Shown: positions 1 through 8,590 of the stretch, in pieces
Layout: each line of letters begins with the position of its first letter
Numbering within the stretch: position 1 is the stretch's first letter
Assembly (NCBI RefSeq): GCF_004014805.1
Contig: NZ_ATDN01000001.1
Location: forward strand, 1-64,000
Length of the DNA: 64,000 nucleotides
Reading direction: 5' to 3'
DNA from: Mycolicibacterium elephantis DSM 44368
GTDB taxonomy: Bacteria > Actinomycetota > Actinomycetes > Mycobacteriales > Mycobacteriaceae
Translations under genes and position numbers: made by a program
Notes under the pieces: generated by a model
The model's database searches: none
What the model was told of the DNA's origin: nothing
What the model saw: the letters and a program-made list of their open reading frames with translations, nothing else

Positions 1-66
1 AAACCTACAGAACCTGGCTCCAAATCGCTTGACATCAATAGGAGCATCAAATCTCGGACCCACAGT

Positions 67-813
67 TCAGGCAGGCACGATGACGGTGAGATCGTTGCCT
101 TTCCGCTCCACCCGCATACGGGCGCGCCGCGCGATCGTCGCGACGCCACCGGCGTCATCGGGTTCGGCCCTGGAAGCCGCGAGGATTCGGGCGAGTCTGC
201 CTTTGTGCGCCTTGTTGAAGTGGGTGACCGCCTTGCGGGTGCCGCCGGAGTCTTCGGCGACGACGTCGACGCGCACGGCATCGGCAAGCCTGCCGAGCGA
301 GACGTAGGAGCCGGAGCGTAGATCGACCACCAATTGGGTTTCGGCCAGCTTGGCGAGGACCGGTTCCAACAGTGGTCGCCATTGTGCGGCGAGCGCCGGT
401 CGTCCCGGCAGCTTCGAGGTCGCCGACAGCCGGTATGCGGGAATCGGGTCGTCCGCGCGCAACAGCCCGAAGAGGGCGGAGCCGATGACCAAGCGGTCTC
501 CGGCGCGAGCCGCTGCGGTTCCGCGCAGCGACCCGATGTCCAGCGCGTCGTACAGCACCCCGGTGTAGCGACGGATCGCCGGCAGGGTCGCCGCGGTATG
601 GAGCTCGGCGTTCCGATCGATCTCGGCATCCTGCGATGCCGACAGCCCGAGCGCCTTTCGACACGCTGTGCGGTCGCGCGCCAGTTCCACGAGGTCATCG
701 ACCAACGCGGTCCGCACAGGCGTCAACTCGGAACAGCTCAGCGATTCCAGTCGCAGCACTGGTCCGTCGCCGCCGGCTCGCTTGGTCTCCGACGGCGGCA
801 GTAGGACGATCAC
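67..813 (-). CDS. yaaA: YaaA-family (DUF328/UPF0246) peroxide-stress protein
   Basis: A 248-residue protein, the usual length for YaaA. The GTG start at 813 was chosen because the family N-terminus (VIVLLPPSETK) begins there; the frame runs further upstream only as Arg-rich noise antisense to the proline-rich tail of the neighbour. Conserved blocks include LPPSETK at residues 4-10, RYTGVLYDAL in the middle and AVTHFNKAHKG near the end. YaaA of E. coli limits iron-driven oxidative damage, apparently by binding DNA; that role is transferred from the family. It follows the NlpC/P60 gene on the same strand after about 30 bases, so the two may be co-transcribed. Confidence 0.88.
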   Translation of the reverse strand: MIVLLPPSETKRAGGDGPVLRLESLSCSELTPVRTALVDDLVELARDRTACRKALGLSASQDAEIDRNAELHTAATLPAIRRYTGVLYDALDIGSLRGTAAARAGDRLVIGSALFGLLRADDPIPAYRLSATSKLPGRPALAAQWRPLLEPVLAKLAETQLVVDLRSGSYVSLGRLADAVRVDVVAEDSGGTRKAVTHFNKAHKGRLARILAASRAEPDDAGGVATIARRARMRVERKGNDLTVIVPA

Positions 814-844
814 GCCGCAGAGGTTATCTGGGCGAGCGCCGGGG

Positions 845-1549
845 TCAGGCCGGCGGCATACCTGGTGCCGGCGGTGCGCCGGGCGCGGGAGGTGGCGGCG
901 GCGTCCCCGGAGGCGGCGGCGGAGGAGGAGCGAACGGGTCGCCCGGCGGTGGCGGCGGCGGGGCCATCTCCGGCGCCGGTGGCGGTGGCGGCGGTGCGAA
1001 CGGATCCGCGGGTGGCGGTGGCGGCGGTGGCGCCATCCCGGGTGGCGCCGGATGTTCTGCTCCCACCAGCACCACGGGGGCCGGCGGCGCGTCGGGAGCC
1101 ACAGGCTGTTCGGGCGGCATGGGCAGGAACATGTGCTTGGTGAACTGCTTCTGGTATGCGCCTCCACCACCGATCTTCACCCCGCCACCTTCACCAGCGG
1201 AGACGGGAGTGCCATCGGGCAGTGTCACTGCGGTGTGTCCGCTGTTCCAGCCGACCACCAGTGCGCCTGGCTGCGCGCCGTACTGAAACCCACGTGCGAG
1301 CAGCGCGTTCTCGATGTTCCCGGTGTGGAACCGGTCGCCGTAGATCGGTCGTCCTGTTGCCGCGTTCGTGACCCAAGAGACCAGCCCCGAGCAGTCCGTA
1401 CCGGCGGGAGAGTCCCCGCCAGTGACGTACGGCGTGCCCGACACCTGGTTCACAAGCGTCAGCAGCGTCGCGATAGCAAACATGCGGCCGGACGTTAACA
1501 GAGGAATTTGCCGGGCTGCAAAATCTGTGATGTCCTTCACAAACCACAA
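845..1549 (-). CDS. NlpC/P60 peptidoglycan hydrolase with long proline-rich tail
   Basis: A 234-residue protein with a compact NlpC/P60 domain (about 25-130) and a proline-rich C-terminus (about 148-234). The catalytic Cys is C53 in GTDCSGLVSW and the His is H105 in SGHTAVTL, so it should be an active gamma-D-glutamyl-meso-diaminopimelate-type endopeptidase. The tail alternates poly-Pro blocks with DPFAP or PEMAP spacers and probably sits in or on the cell wall. The start is uncertain: ATG at 1549 gives no clear signal peptide, while ATG at 1483 begins a short hydrophobic stretch. No strong ribosome binding site supports either. Confidence 0.8.
   Translation of the reverse strand: MWFVKDITDFAARQIPLLTSGRMFAIATLLTLVNQVSGTPYVTGGDSPAGTDCSGLVSWVTNAATGRPIYGDRFHTGNIENALLARGFQYGAQPGALVVGWNSGHTAVTLPDGTPVSAGEGGGVKIGGGGAYQKQFTKHMFLPMPPEQPVAPDAPPAPVVLVGAEHPAPPGMAPPPPPPPADPFAPPPPPPAPEMAPPPPPPGDPFAPPPPPPPGTPPPPPAPGAPPAPGMPPA
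850..1050 (-). repeat. Low-complexity poly-proline coding repeat
   Basis: GGC/GGT/GGCGGC-rich DNA on the plus strand, encoding on the minus strand at least two imperfect copies of a unit of about 22 residues: a proline run, then DPFAPPPPPP. Such tracts change length easily by slippage, so copy number may vary between strains. Confidence 0.6.
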
Positions 1550-1726
1550 TGTGTATTGCGCAGTTCACGAATGGCATTGAGTTCAACAGTATTTCGACTT
1601 CACATAGCAAAATCGAATACCAGCATCCAATCAGCAGCTCCTTCAAGCCAATTGCATTAGTCCCTGGTTCAGGAGAAATGAAAGTCGTTTTATACCCGAT
1701 GAATTCGATACCGGAGCAGTATCGGA

Positions 1727-2863
1727 TCAGCCGTACGCGAGCAGAAGAGGCACCATCTGCTCAGCGAACGTCAGCGACCCGTGATGTCCGATCAGCGAGG
1801 ACTCCATCGGTTCGACATCACGCCGAACCATCGCGGCCGAACCTCGCGCGGCGGCCACCACGTCGCCGATGCGCGGCCTGACCGCATCGCTGACCCGTTC
1901 ACCGAACCAACCAGCCTCGATCGCCTGGTCCCGAGACACCACCCAGGCTCGATCCGCCAACGTCTCCTGCCAGGTCGCGAGCACGTCGGCCAGCGCACCG
2001 TCGTCGACGTAGACGTGCCGGGCCCGCGGCTCACCGCCCACGGCCTCTACACCGTTGATCAGCGCTTTATGGTTATCGATGTCGACGATGTCGTCGGGGT
2101 CGACGCTGACCATGCCGTGATCCGCCACGACGGCGAGCAACCCGCCTGGCGGCATCTCCTCGAGAATCGACTCCACCAGCCGGTCGACGTGGCGTAACTG
2201 CATCCGCCACGCTGGTGAGCCAGGCCCGTACAGGTGGCCCAGCAGGTCGAGCTCGCTGTGATAGGCATAGCAGAATCCATTGGTGGACAGAGTTTTTCGC
2301 ACCTTCGATGCGAGGTCGCCGAGAGCATGCACGCCGACGTACTGTCCGCCGCGCAGCGCCGCACGAGTGAGACCCGAATTGGTGAACTGCGCGCCGGAGA
2401 TGATGTTGACCGCGACACCGGCGGACGTCGCTCTCTCGAACACCGTCGGGTGCGGTTGCACGTCCTCCGGTGGCACGTCACCACGAAGGTCGTCCCCCCA
2501 CGGGTGCGGTCTCCAACGCAGCGGGTTGATGAGCCCCACATCGGGCAGCCGGAAGGAGTAGCCGACCAGGCCGTGCTCGCCGGAGCGGCAGCCGGTGCCC
2601 AAAGTCGTCAGCCCGGCCACCGTCGTCGACGGAAACCCAACCTGCAGCGTCTGCCCTCGCAGCCCCGCCAACACGGGGGCGTCGGCCACATGGGCGTCGA
2701 GCAGTTCAGCACCGAGACCGTCGATCAGCAGCACACACGCGCCCGCGATGCCGTCGCGCAGCGGGAGCCGGCGGTCGAACCCCTCACTTCCCATCGCGGC
2801 GAGGACGGACGGCACCACGTCGGCCAGGTGAGGGACGTCGGGATCGGGCTGCGGCAGGTCCAC
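1727..2863 (-). CDS. Type I phosphodiesterase / nucleotide pyrophosphatase (alkaline-phosphatase fold)
   Basis: A 378-residue cytosolic-looking protein of the alkaline-phosphatase superfamily. Visible motifs are LLIDGLGAELL (first metal Asp), FPSTTVAGLTTLGTG (catalytic Thr, nucleotide-pyrophosphatase type), DLLGHLYGPGS (Asp/His metal ligands), VVADHGMV (Asp-His) and a late GHHGSL (third His). The full metal set makes a metal-dependent phosphodiesterase or pyrophosphatase likely; the substrate cannot be read. The start at 2863 puts the first beta strand at a normal distance. It diverges from the giant regulator at 2969, with about 105 bases between them. Confidence 0.85.
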   Translation of the reverse strand: MDLPQPDPDVPHLADVVPSVLAAMGSEGFDRRLPLRDGIAGACVLLIDGLGAELLDAHVADAPVLAGLRGQTLQVGFPSTTVAGLTTLGTGCRSGEHGLVGYSFRLPDVGLINPLRWRPHPWGDDLRGDVPPEDVQPHPTVFERATSAGVAVNIISGAQFTNSGLTRAALRGGQYVGVHALGDLASKVRKTLSTNGFCYAYHSELDLLGHLYGPGSPAWRMQLRHVDRLVESILEEMPPGGLLAVVADHGMVSVDPDDIVDIDNHKALINGVEAVGGEPRARHVYVDDGALADVLATWQETLADRAWVVSRDQAIEAGWFGERVSDAVRPRIGDVVAAARGSAAMVRRDVEPMESSLIGHHGSLTFAEQMVPLLLAYG

Positions 2864-2968
2864 GAGCCGAGCCTGCCACAGCCTGCCCGCCAGGGTCTTT
2901 GACTAGGCAATCGGCTGCCTTTACCCGGCCTTGACCGTCTGTTGAATCGCCGTACTGACGATGCTCAG

Positions 2969-5900
2969 GTGATTACGCTTCAACAGGTGGAGCTGGGGGT
3001 CCTGGGTCCTCTCCAGGTCCGGCAGTACGGCCTGCCGGTGACCATCCCGGGCGCGAAGCCTCGCGCCGTCCTCACGATGCTCGGATTGCACGGCGGCACG
3101 GTCGTGTCCGCAGACGTGCTCCTCGAGTTGCTGTGGGGCGACGAGCCGCCCCGCACCGCCGCGAAGGCCCTGCAGACTCATATCTCTTCACTTCGGCGTG
3201 CCCTGGGCGACGGGTTCATCGTCACGGAGGGCGCCGGTTGGACGCTGTGCACGGCGGAGGTCGATGCCACCCGGTACAAGGCGGCGATCAGGAAAGGGCG
3301 CGACGCCATCGCCGCCGGAGATGCCGGCCAAGCTGTCGCGCATTTTGACAAGGCGTTGGCGCTCTGGCGCGGCGTTCCCGAACTGCCCGACGGCCCACGT
3401 GGAGCGTCCGAGAAGACACGCTGGCTCGAAGGCCACGCCTCGCTGGTGGAGGATCGCGCCGACGCGGTGCTTGCGACGGGGCGGGCCGCCGAGATCATCG
3501 GTGAGCTCGAAGCGGCCGTCGCCGAAGCGCCGCTGCGCGAAAGGCGCTGGGGTCAGTTGATGCTCGCCCTTTACCGAGCGGGCAGGCAGGGTGAAGCGCT
3601 CGGCGCCTATCAGAGGGCTCGATCGCTGTTGGCCGACGAACTCGGGGTCGATCCCGGCCCGGATCTTCGCCGCTTGGAAGCCGCGATCGTCGCGCAGGAC
3701 AGCGCACTGGAAGTTCCTGTGGCACCGCAGCTTTCAGTGACACGTGCGGTGACCTTCCTGCTCACCGACATCGAGGGGTCGACGGCGGCGTGGGAGGCTG
3801 ACGCGGAGGCGATGGCGGTCGCGTTGGCGCGGCACGACGAGATCGTCGAGCAGGTCGTCACCTCCCGCGGAGGGCGGCTGATCAAGACCCGCGGCGAAGG
3901 AGATGCGACGTTCTCGGTCTTCGACCGGCCTTCCGGGGCCGCGATGGCTGCTGTCGATCTGCAGGAAGCGATTCGCCTGGAGCCCTGGAATCTCGCGCAG
4001 CCCATGCGTGTTCGCGTCGCGCTGCACACCGGCGAGGTCGAGCTTCGCGACGGCGACTACTTCGGTCGAGCGGTCAACCGCGCCGCCCGGCTGCGTTCCC
4101 TTGCGACCGGCGACCAGATCCTGTGTTCGGGGGCCACCGCCGAACTGGTCATCGACTCGCTCCCCGAGGACGTTGTGCTGGCCGATCTCGGGACGCGCCA
4201 GCTGCGCAACCTCGCGCGCCCGGAGCACGTGTTCGAACTTCGTCTGCAGGCCGACGAATCTCCCTCGGTGACATCCGAAGAGCCCTTCGAACGCCCAGCG
4301 CTGCCTGCCGTACTGGCCGGCCGCGGCCCGTTCGTCGGGCGTGGTCACGAGCTCGGTCGACTTCTGAGCTCATGGCAGGTGACGCTCGCCGCAGGCACGC
4401 GCGCCGTGCTGATCGCCGGAGAACCGGGTGTCGGCAAGACGCGACTCGCCGGCGAGTGGTCACGCCAGGCCTACGAGCAGGGCGCCGTCGTGCTCTACGG
4501 CCGGTGCGACGAGGATCTGGGTGCGCCGTACCAGCCGTTCGCCGAAGCGCTTCGGTCGCTGGTTCCGTCCCTCGGCACCGACCGCTTGCGCGGGCTACGC
4601 GGCGTCGAGGCTCTGCTTCCGCTGGTTCCGCGGCTCACCGATGCGTTGCCCGATTTGGCGGCGCCGCACCACGCCGACCCGGACACCGAACGCTATGCGC
4701 TCTTCGACGCAGTGGTCGGGCTGCTGGGAATCGCCTCCGCCGCCGCGCCCATCGTCGTGGTCCTCGACGATCTGCACTGGGCCGCCAAACCGACCCTGCT
4801 GCTGATGCGCCATCTGCTGCGGTTCGGCGAGCACGCTCGTGTCCAGATTGTCGGCACGTACCGCAGCACCGACCTCGACCGCTCCCATCCACTGGCCGCG
4901 ATGCTCGCCGACCTTCACCGTGACGGCTCCGCCGATCGCCTCGCGCTCGGGGGACTCGACGAAGACGAGGTCACCGAATATGTCGTCGAGGCCGGCTACG
5001 ACGAGGAGCTAGCCCAGGCATTGGCGTCGGTCACAGGCGGAAACCCGTTCTTCCTCATCGAGGCACTACGTCACGTCGACGAGAGCGGCGGCCATTGGGA
5101 TCCCAGCACCTTGCCGCAAGGTGTCCGGGAGGCTGTGAGTCGCAGGCTTTCTCGTCTTCAGTCCGAGACCAACAAGGCACTGGCCGCGGCCGCGGTCGTG
5201 GGCAGCAGATTCGCCATCGACCTCGTCGAGCGGGTGATGGATCAGGACCTCGTCGACGCGTTCGACGAAGCGTGCAAAGCCGGCATCGTCATCGAAGAGC
5301 AGGGCGGCCGCTACCGGTTCAACCATGCCCTCGTGCGGCAGGGTTTGCTCGCCGAGCTTCCGTCGGTGCGGCGCATGCGGCTGCATCAGCACATCGCCGC
5401 AACGCTCGAGGCCGAACCCGGCGCCGACGAGGACCTCCTTGACGAACTCGCCTATCACTACTTCGAATGCGCGTGGGCGGGCAATGCGGCCAAGGCTGTC
5501 CACTACTGCCGACGGGCAGCGGACCAGGCGATGGCGCGGCTGGCTTACGAAAGCGCCGCCGATCATTACGACAGAGCATTACACGCACTCGATGAGCTCG
5601 ACGACGAGCTGCCCGACCGCGACGATTTGCAAGCCGAACTGCTCATTGCTCGCTGTGAAGCACTGCTCGCCGCCGGTGATGTGGTGTCGGCGAAGGGGGC
5701 AGTCGCCCAACTGCAGCAGGCCGCAGGCGATTCCGCGCGGCTGGCGGCGTGGGGGACCAGCTTCGATGGTCAGGTCTCGATGCTGACCGACCCGGAGCGT
5801 CTGGACGAGATCGAATCGGCAGTCGCCTTGGCCGCCGAAACGCTGGCCGGACTGGACGACGCCGCCGGCGAGGCGAACGCTCACACGGTACGGGCCGGAT

Positions 5901-8590
5901 GCCTAGCTCGCCTAGGGCGAGTTGCCGACTGCGAATCCGCGTTGGACCAGGCTCTCACGGCAGCGCGACGCTCGGGCGAGCACCGGCGGGTCAACGCGGT
6001 GCTGGCCGGTGCTCCATTGGCCGCGCTCTGGGGCCCCAATCCGGTTCCGCGCGCGGGCGGGCGGTGTCTGGACGTGGTTCGGCTGCTGCGGATCACGACG
6101 GGTTCGCCGGTCGTGGAGGCGACGTCGACCAGGTGCCAGGGGGTGCTGGACGCGTTTCGCGGACGCGCTGCGGCGGGCCGTCACCTGATCGAGTCGGCAC
6201 GACGGACGCTGACCGAACTCGGTATGCGACACGCATTGTTGGAAGTTGACCAGTTCGCGGGCATCGTCGAACTGGTCACCGACGACCCCGCGGCAGCCGA
6301 GCCGTATCTGCGCCGGGCCTACGACGGCTTTCGGCGGATGCGCCTCGATGCCGACACGGCCGAGAGCGCCGCGTTGCTGGCCCGCGCATGCCTCGCACTG
6401 GACAGAGCCGCCGAAGCCGACGAACTATGCACGGAGAGTGAACGTCTCGCCGGCCACGCGCTGAAGCCGTCGATCGCCTGGCGCAGTGTGCGAGCACAGT
6501 TGCTGGCGCACAGCGGTGCCCACGACGAGGCACGCCGGGTGGCCGAGGAAGCGGTCGCGTTGGCCGGCCGCACCGATGCTCTTGTCGATCACGGCGACGC
6601 GTGCCTGGCGCTGGCGACAGTACTGGGAGCGGCCGGCGATGTCTCGGGGGCACGAGCGGCCGCACAGGAAGCGCTGGAGCTATATGAACGCAAAGGCGCC
6701 GCGGCACTTGCGGAGAAGGCCCGGACCGCCTTCGGCGCGCAACCTCCGACAGCACCGACTTCTGCGGACACCACGACCGTCGCGCTAGACAACGCCTGCG
6801 TGCGTGCGCTTGCCCGGCTGGATGCCGCGATCGCTGAGGGAGCCTGGGACGAAGTCGACCGGCTGGTGTCACAAGGCATCTCCATTGAGAGCCGACGGAA
6901 GATCGTCGGCTTTCCCCGTGTCGAACTACGGTCCGTCCCTCAGCGCGAAACCAGTCGCTACCGCGAACTGTTACCGCGCCGACACCGTCGCGTGATTGTT
7001 GCCACGCGAGGTGACCGCGTCGCACTGACCCGAGTAGAGCTGCGCACTTCCGACCAGACCCCAGGGGCACCGCGGGACGAGATGCTCCAACTGTTCGCCG
7101 TCGATGAAGTGGGCCGCATAGCGCTGTCCGTGTGGTTCGACACCGACGACATGGACGCTGCTGTCGCCGAACTCGACGTTTTGCACACCCGGTTCCAGGC
7201 GACAGAACGGCAAGTACCGCTCGAGAACACCGCGACTCGCGTCGATGATCGGTTGATCGGTCTCTATGTCGACAATCGCCTGGACGAGGCCGGTGCACTG
7301 TTCGCGGAGAACATGCAGCTCGACGACCGGCGGCAGGGTCTTCGCAGCGTGACCAGCGGCCGCGAAACGATGGTCGAAGATGTTCGCGCGATCGCAGCCT
7401 TAGGCGCCAACATCACCAAGACGACGATCGCACTGCGAGGCGATCGTCTCTGCCTCAGCCACATGCGTTTTGAAAAGCCCGCCGCAGGAAGCGCCCCCTT
7501 CTGGGCCGAAGCACTCGAGATCACCGAAGTCGGCGCTGACGCGTTGATCGTCGCCAAGATCGACTTGGCGCCCGACGATCTCGATGCTGCCTTCGCCGAA
7601 CTCGACACTCGATACGCCGCAGGCGAAGCGGCCGAGCATTCAGGCACGTGGTCGACGATCGCGGCTATGTTCGTCGCGCACAATCGGCGCCAACTGCCGT
7701 CGATGACAACGGATGTGATCAGCGCCGGGTGGGATTTCGACGAGGGCATCAACGTCTACGTCGAGTCAGTGCATCGAATCAACGAACTCGGCGCCGTTGT
7801 CACCTGGACAGCACATGGAACGTCGCACATCGGGTTCAACGCGGAGTGGCGGGGTGTCGACCTGGTGACGGTCGACGGCGGCCTCGTCAGCCGTGCCGAA
7901 GTGTTCGACGAGGCAGATCTCGACGCCGCGCTTGCGCGCTTCGACGAACTCAGCCGACCGCCGCAGGTCGTGGAGAACACGGCGGCCCGGGTGCTTGAAC
8001 GACTATTCGAGTCGTTCGCAGACCGGGACTGGGTCGCCATGGCAAGCCTGTTTGCCGACGACTTCCACGGGCACGACCGTCGATCGGTCGTGAAACTCGA
8101 TATTCGTGAGCCGGACGCTCTCATCGAAAGTCACCGTGTGGGACTTGAGTTCGGGATCAGTGCGGCGTCGCCAACCACGATAGCGATCCGCGGAGAGCAC
8201 CTGGCTCTGGCGCACGTCCACTACGGGGTAAGCGACGAACAGCCGGGCGCATTTGAGGTCCATGTTCTGCATTTGGTGGAGGTCGATTCCGATGAGCGGA
8301 TCGCCGCAATTGTGGCGTTCGATGTCGACGACATCGATGCCGCCATCGCCGAGCTGAATGAAAGGTACGCCGTCGGGAGGCGGCACCGTACGCCGAGACG
8401 TGGTCAGTCCTCACACAGGCTTACGAGGCACTCAACCGGCACGAACTCCCGCCCGCAACACCGGGTTGGGCGGACCAAGATCGTCGTCGGATCGCGACGA
8501 TTCAGTCGGGCGCCATGGCAACATACCTCCGGGACTCCTGGGCTGCCATGTCGCACGGCCGCATGTACATCAAGCGGGTCCATCGGATGA
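2969..8590 (+). CDS. BTAD/SARP-class III cyclase-AAA regulator with NTF2-like tail, 5' part of a frameshifted giant gene
   Basis: Domains in order by nucleotide: an OmpR-type/BTAD transcriptional activator region (about 2987-3720, starting VELGVLGPLQV); a class III nucleotide cyclase (about 3735-4240) with metal Asp in LLTDIEGST at 3767 and in TRGEGDATF, and the late block GRAVNRAARL; an AAA/STAND ATPase (about 4323-5100) with Walker A GEPGVGKT near 4420 and Walker B VVVLDDLHWA near 4757; an alpha-helical TPR-like region to about 6750; then NTF2/SnoaL-like domains from 6785. The start is uncertain among TTG 2942, GTG 2969 and GTG 2987. After 8376 the frame encodes Arg/Ser-rich non-homologous residues to a stop at 8590. 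The homologous sequence continues in another frame, so a base appears to be missing in GGG at 8374-8376. With it restored the product would be about 3280 residues. Ligand and targets are unknown. Confidence 0.85.
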   Translation: MITLQQVELGVLGPLQVRQYGLPVTIPGAKPRAVLTMLGLHGGTVVSADVLLELLWGDEPPRTAAKALQTHISSLRRALGDGFIVTEGAGWTLCTAEVDATRYKAAIRKGRDAIAAGDAGQAVAHFDKALALWRGVPELPDGPRGASEKTRWLEGHASLVEDRADAVLATGRAAEIIGELEAAVAEAPLRERRWGQLMLALYRAGRQGEALGAYQRARSLLADELGVDPGPDLRRLEAAIVAQDSALEVPVAPQLSVTRAVTFLLTDIEGSTAAWEADAEAMAVALARHDEIVEQVVTSRGGRLIKTRGEGDATFSVFDRPSGAAMAAVDLQEAIRLEPWNLAQPMRVRVALHTGEVELRDGDYFGRAVNRAARLRSLATGDQILCSGATAELVIDSLPEDVVLADLGTRQLRNLARPEHVFELRLQADESPSVTSEEPFERPALPAVLAGRGPFVGRGHELGRLLSSWQVTLAAGTRAVLIAGEPGVGKTRLAGEWSRQAYEQGAVVLYGRCDEDLGAPYQPFAEALRSLVPSLGTDRLRGLRGVEALLPLVPRLTDALPDLAAPHHADPDTERYALFDAVVGLLGIASAAAPIVVVLDDLHWAAKPTLLLMRHLLRFGEHARVQIVGTYRSTDLDRSHPLAAMLADLHRDGSADRLALGGLDEDEVTEYVVEAGYDEELAQALASVTGGNPFFLIEALRHVDESGGHWDPSTLPQGVREAVSRRLSRLQSETNKALAAAAVVGSRFAIDLVERVMDQDLVDAFDEACKAGIVIEEQGGRYRFNHALVRQGLLAELPSVRRMRLHQHIAATLEAEPGADEDLLDELAYHYFECAWAGNAAKAVHYCRRAADQAMARLAYESAADHYDRALHALDELDDELPDRDDLQAELLIARCEALLAAGDVVSAKGAVAQLQQAAGDSARLAAWGTSFDGQVSMLTDPERLDEIESAVALAAETLAGLDDAAGEANAHTVRAGCLARLGRVADCESALDQALTAARRSGEHRRVNAVLAGAPLAALWGPNPVPRAGGRCLDVVRLLRITTGSPVVEATSTRCQGVLDAFRGRAAAGRHLIESARRTLTELGMRHALLEVDQFAGIVELVTDDPAAAEPYLRRAYDGFRRMRLDADTAESAALLARACLALDRAAEADELCTESERLAGHALKPSIAWRSVRAQLLAHSGAHDEARRVAEEAVALAGRTDALVDHGDACLALATVLGAAGDVSGARAAAQEALELYERKGAAALAEKARTAFGAQPPTAPTSADTTTVALDNACVRALARLDAAIAEGAWDEVDRLVSQGISIESRRKIVGFPRVELRSVPQRETSRYRELLPRRHRRVIVATRGDRVALTRVELRTSDQTPGAPRDEMLQLFAVDEVGRIALSVWFDTDDMDAAVAELDVLHTRFQATERQVPLENTATRVDDRLIGLYVDNRLDEAGALFAENMQLDDRRQGLRSVTSGRETMVEDVRAIAALGANITKTTIALRGDRLCLSHMRFEKPAAGSAPFWAEALEITEVGADALIVAKIDLAPDDLDAAFAELDTRYAAGEAAEHSGTWSTIAAMFVAHNRRQLPSMTTDVISAGWDFDEGINVYVESVHRINELGAVVTWTAHGTSHIGFNAEWRGVDLVTVDGGLVSRAEVFDEADLDAALARFDELSRPPQVVENTAARVLERLFESFADRDWVAMASLFADDFHGHDRRSVVKLDIREPDALIESHRVGLEFGISAASPTTIAIRGEHLALAHVHYGVSDEQPGAFEVHVLHLVEVDSDERIAAIVAFDVDDIDAAIAELNERYAVGRRHRTPRRGQSSHRLTRHSTGTNSRPQHRVGRTKIVVGSRRFSRAPWQHTSGTPGLPCRTAACTSSGSIG

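Noticed and set aside
1..66. Possible regulatory or coding content before yaaA
   Set aside because: Only 66 bases are visible and no motif stands out.
1550..1726. AT-richer gap between the NlpC/P60 and phosphodiesterase genes, checked for a small gene
   Set aside because: Short frames here lack ribosome binding sites and recognisable composition.
6276..7298. 340-residue minus-strand frame opposite the giant regulator
   Set aside because: Arg/Pro-rich without domains; the plus strand is clearly coding.
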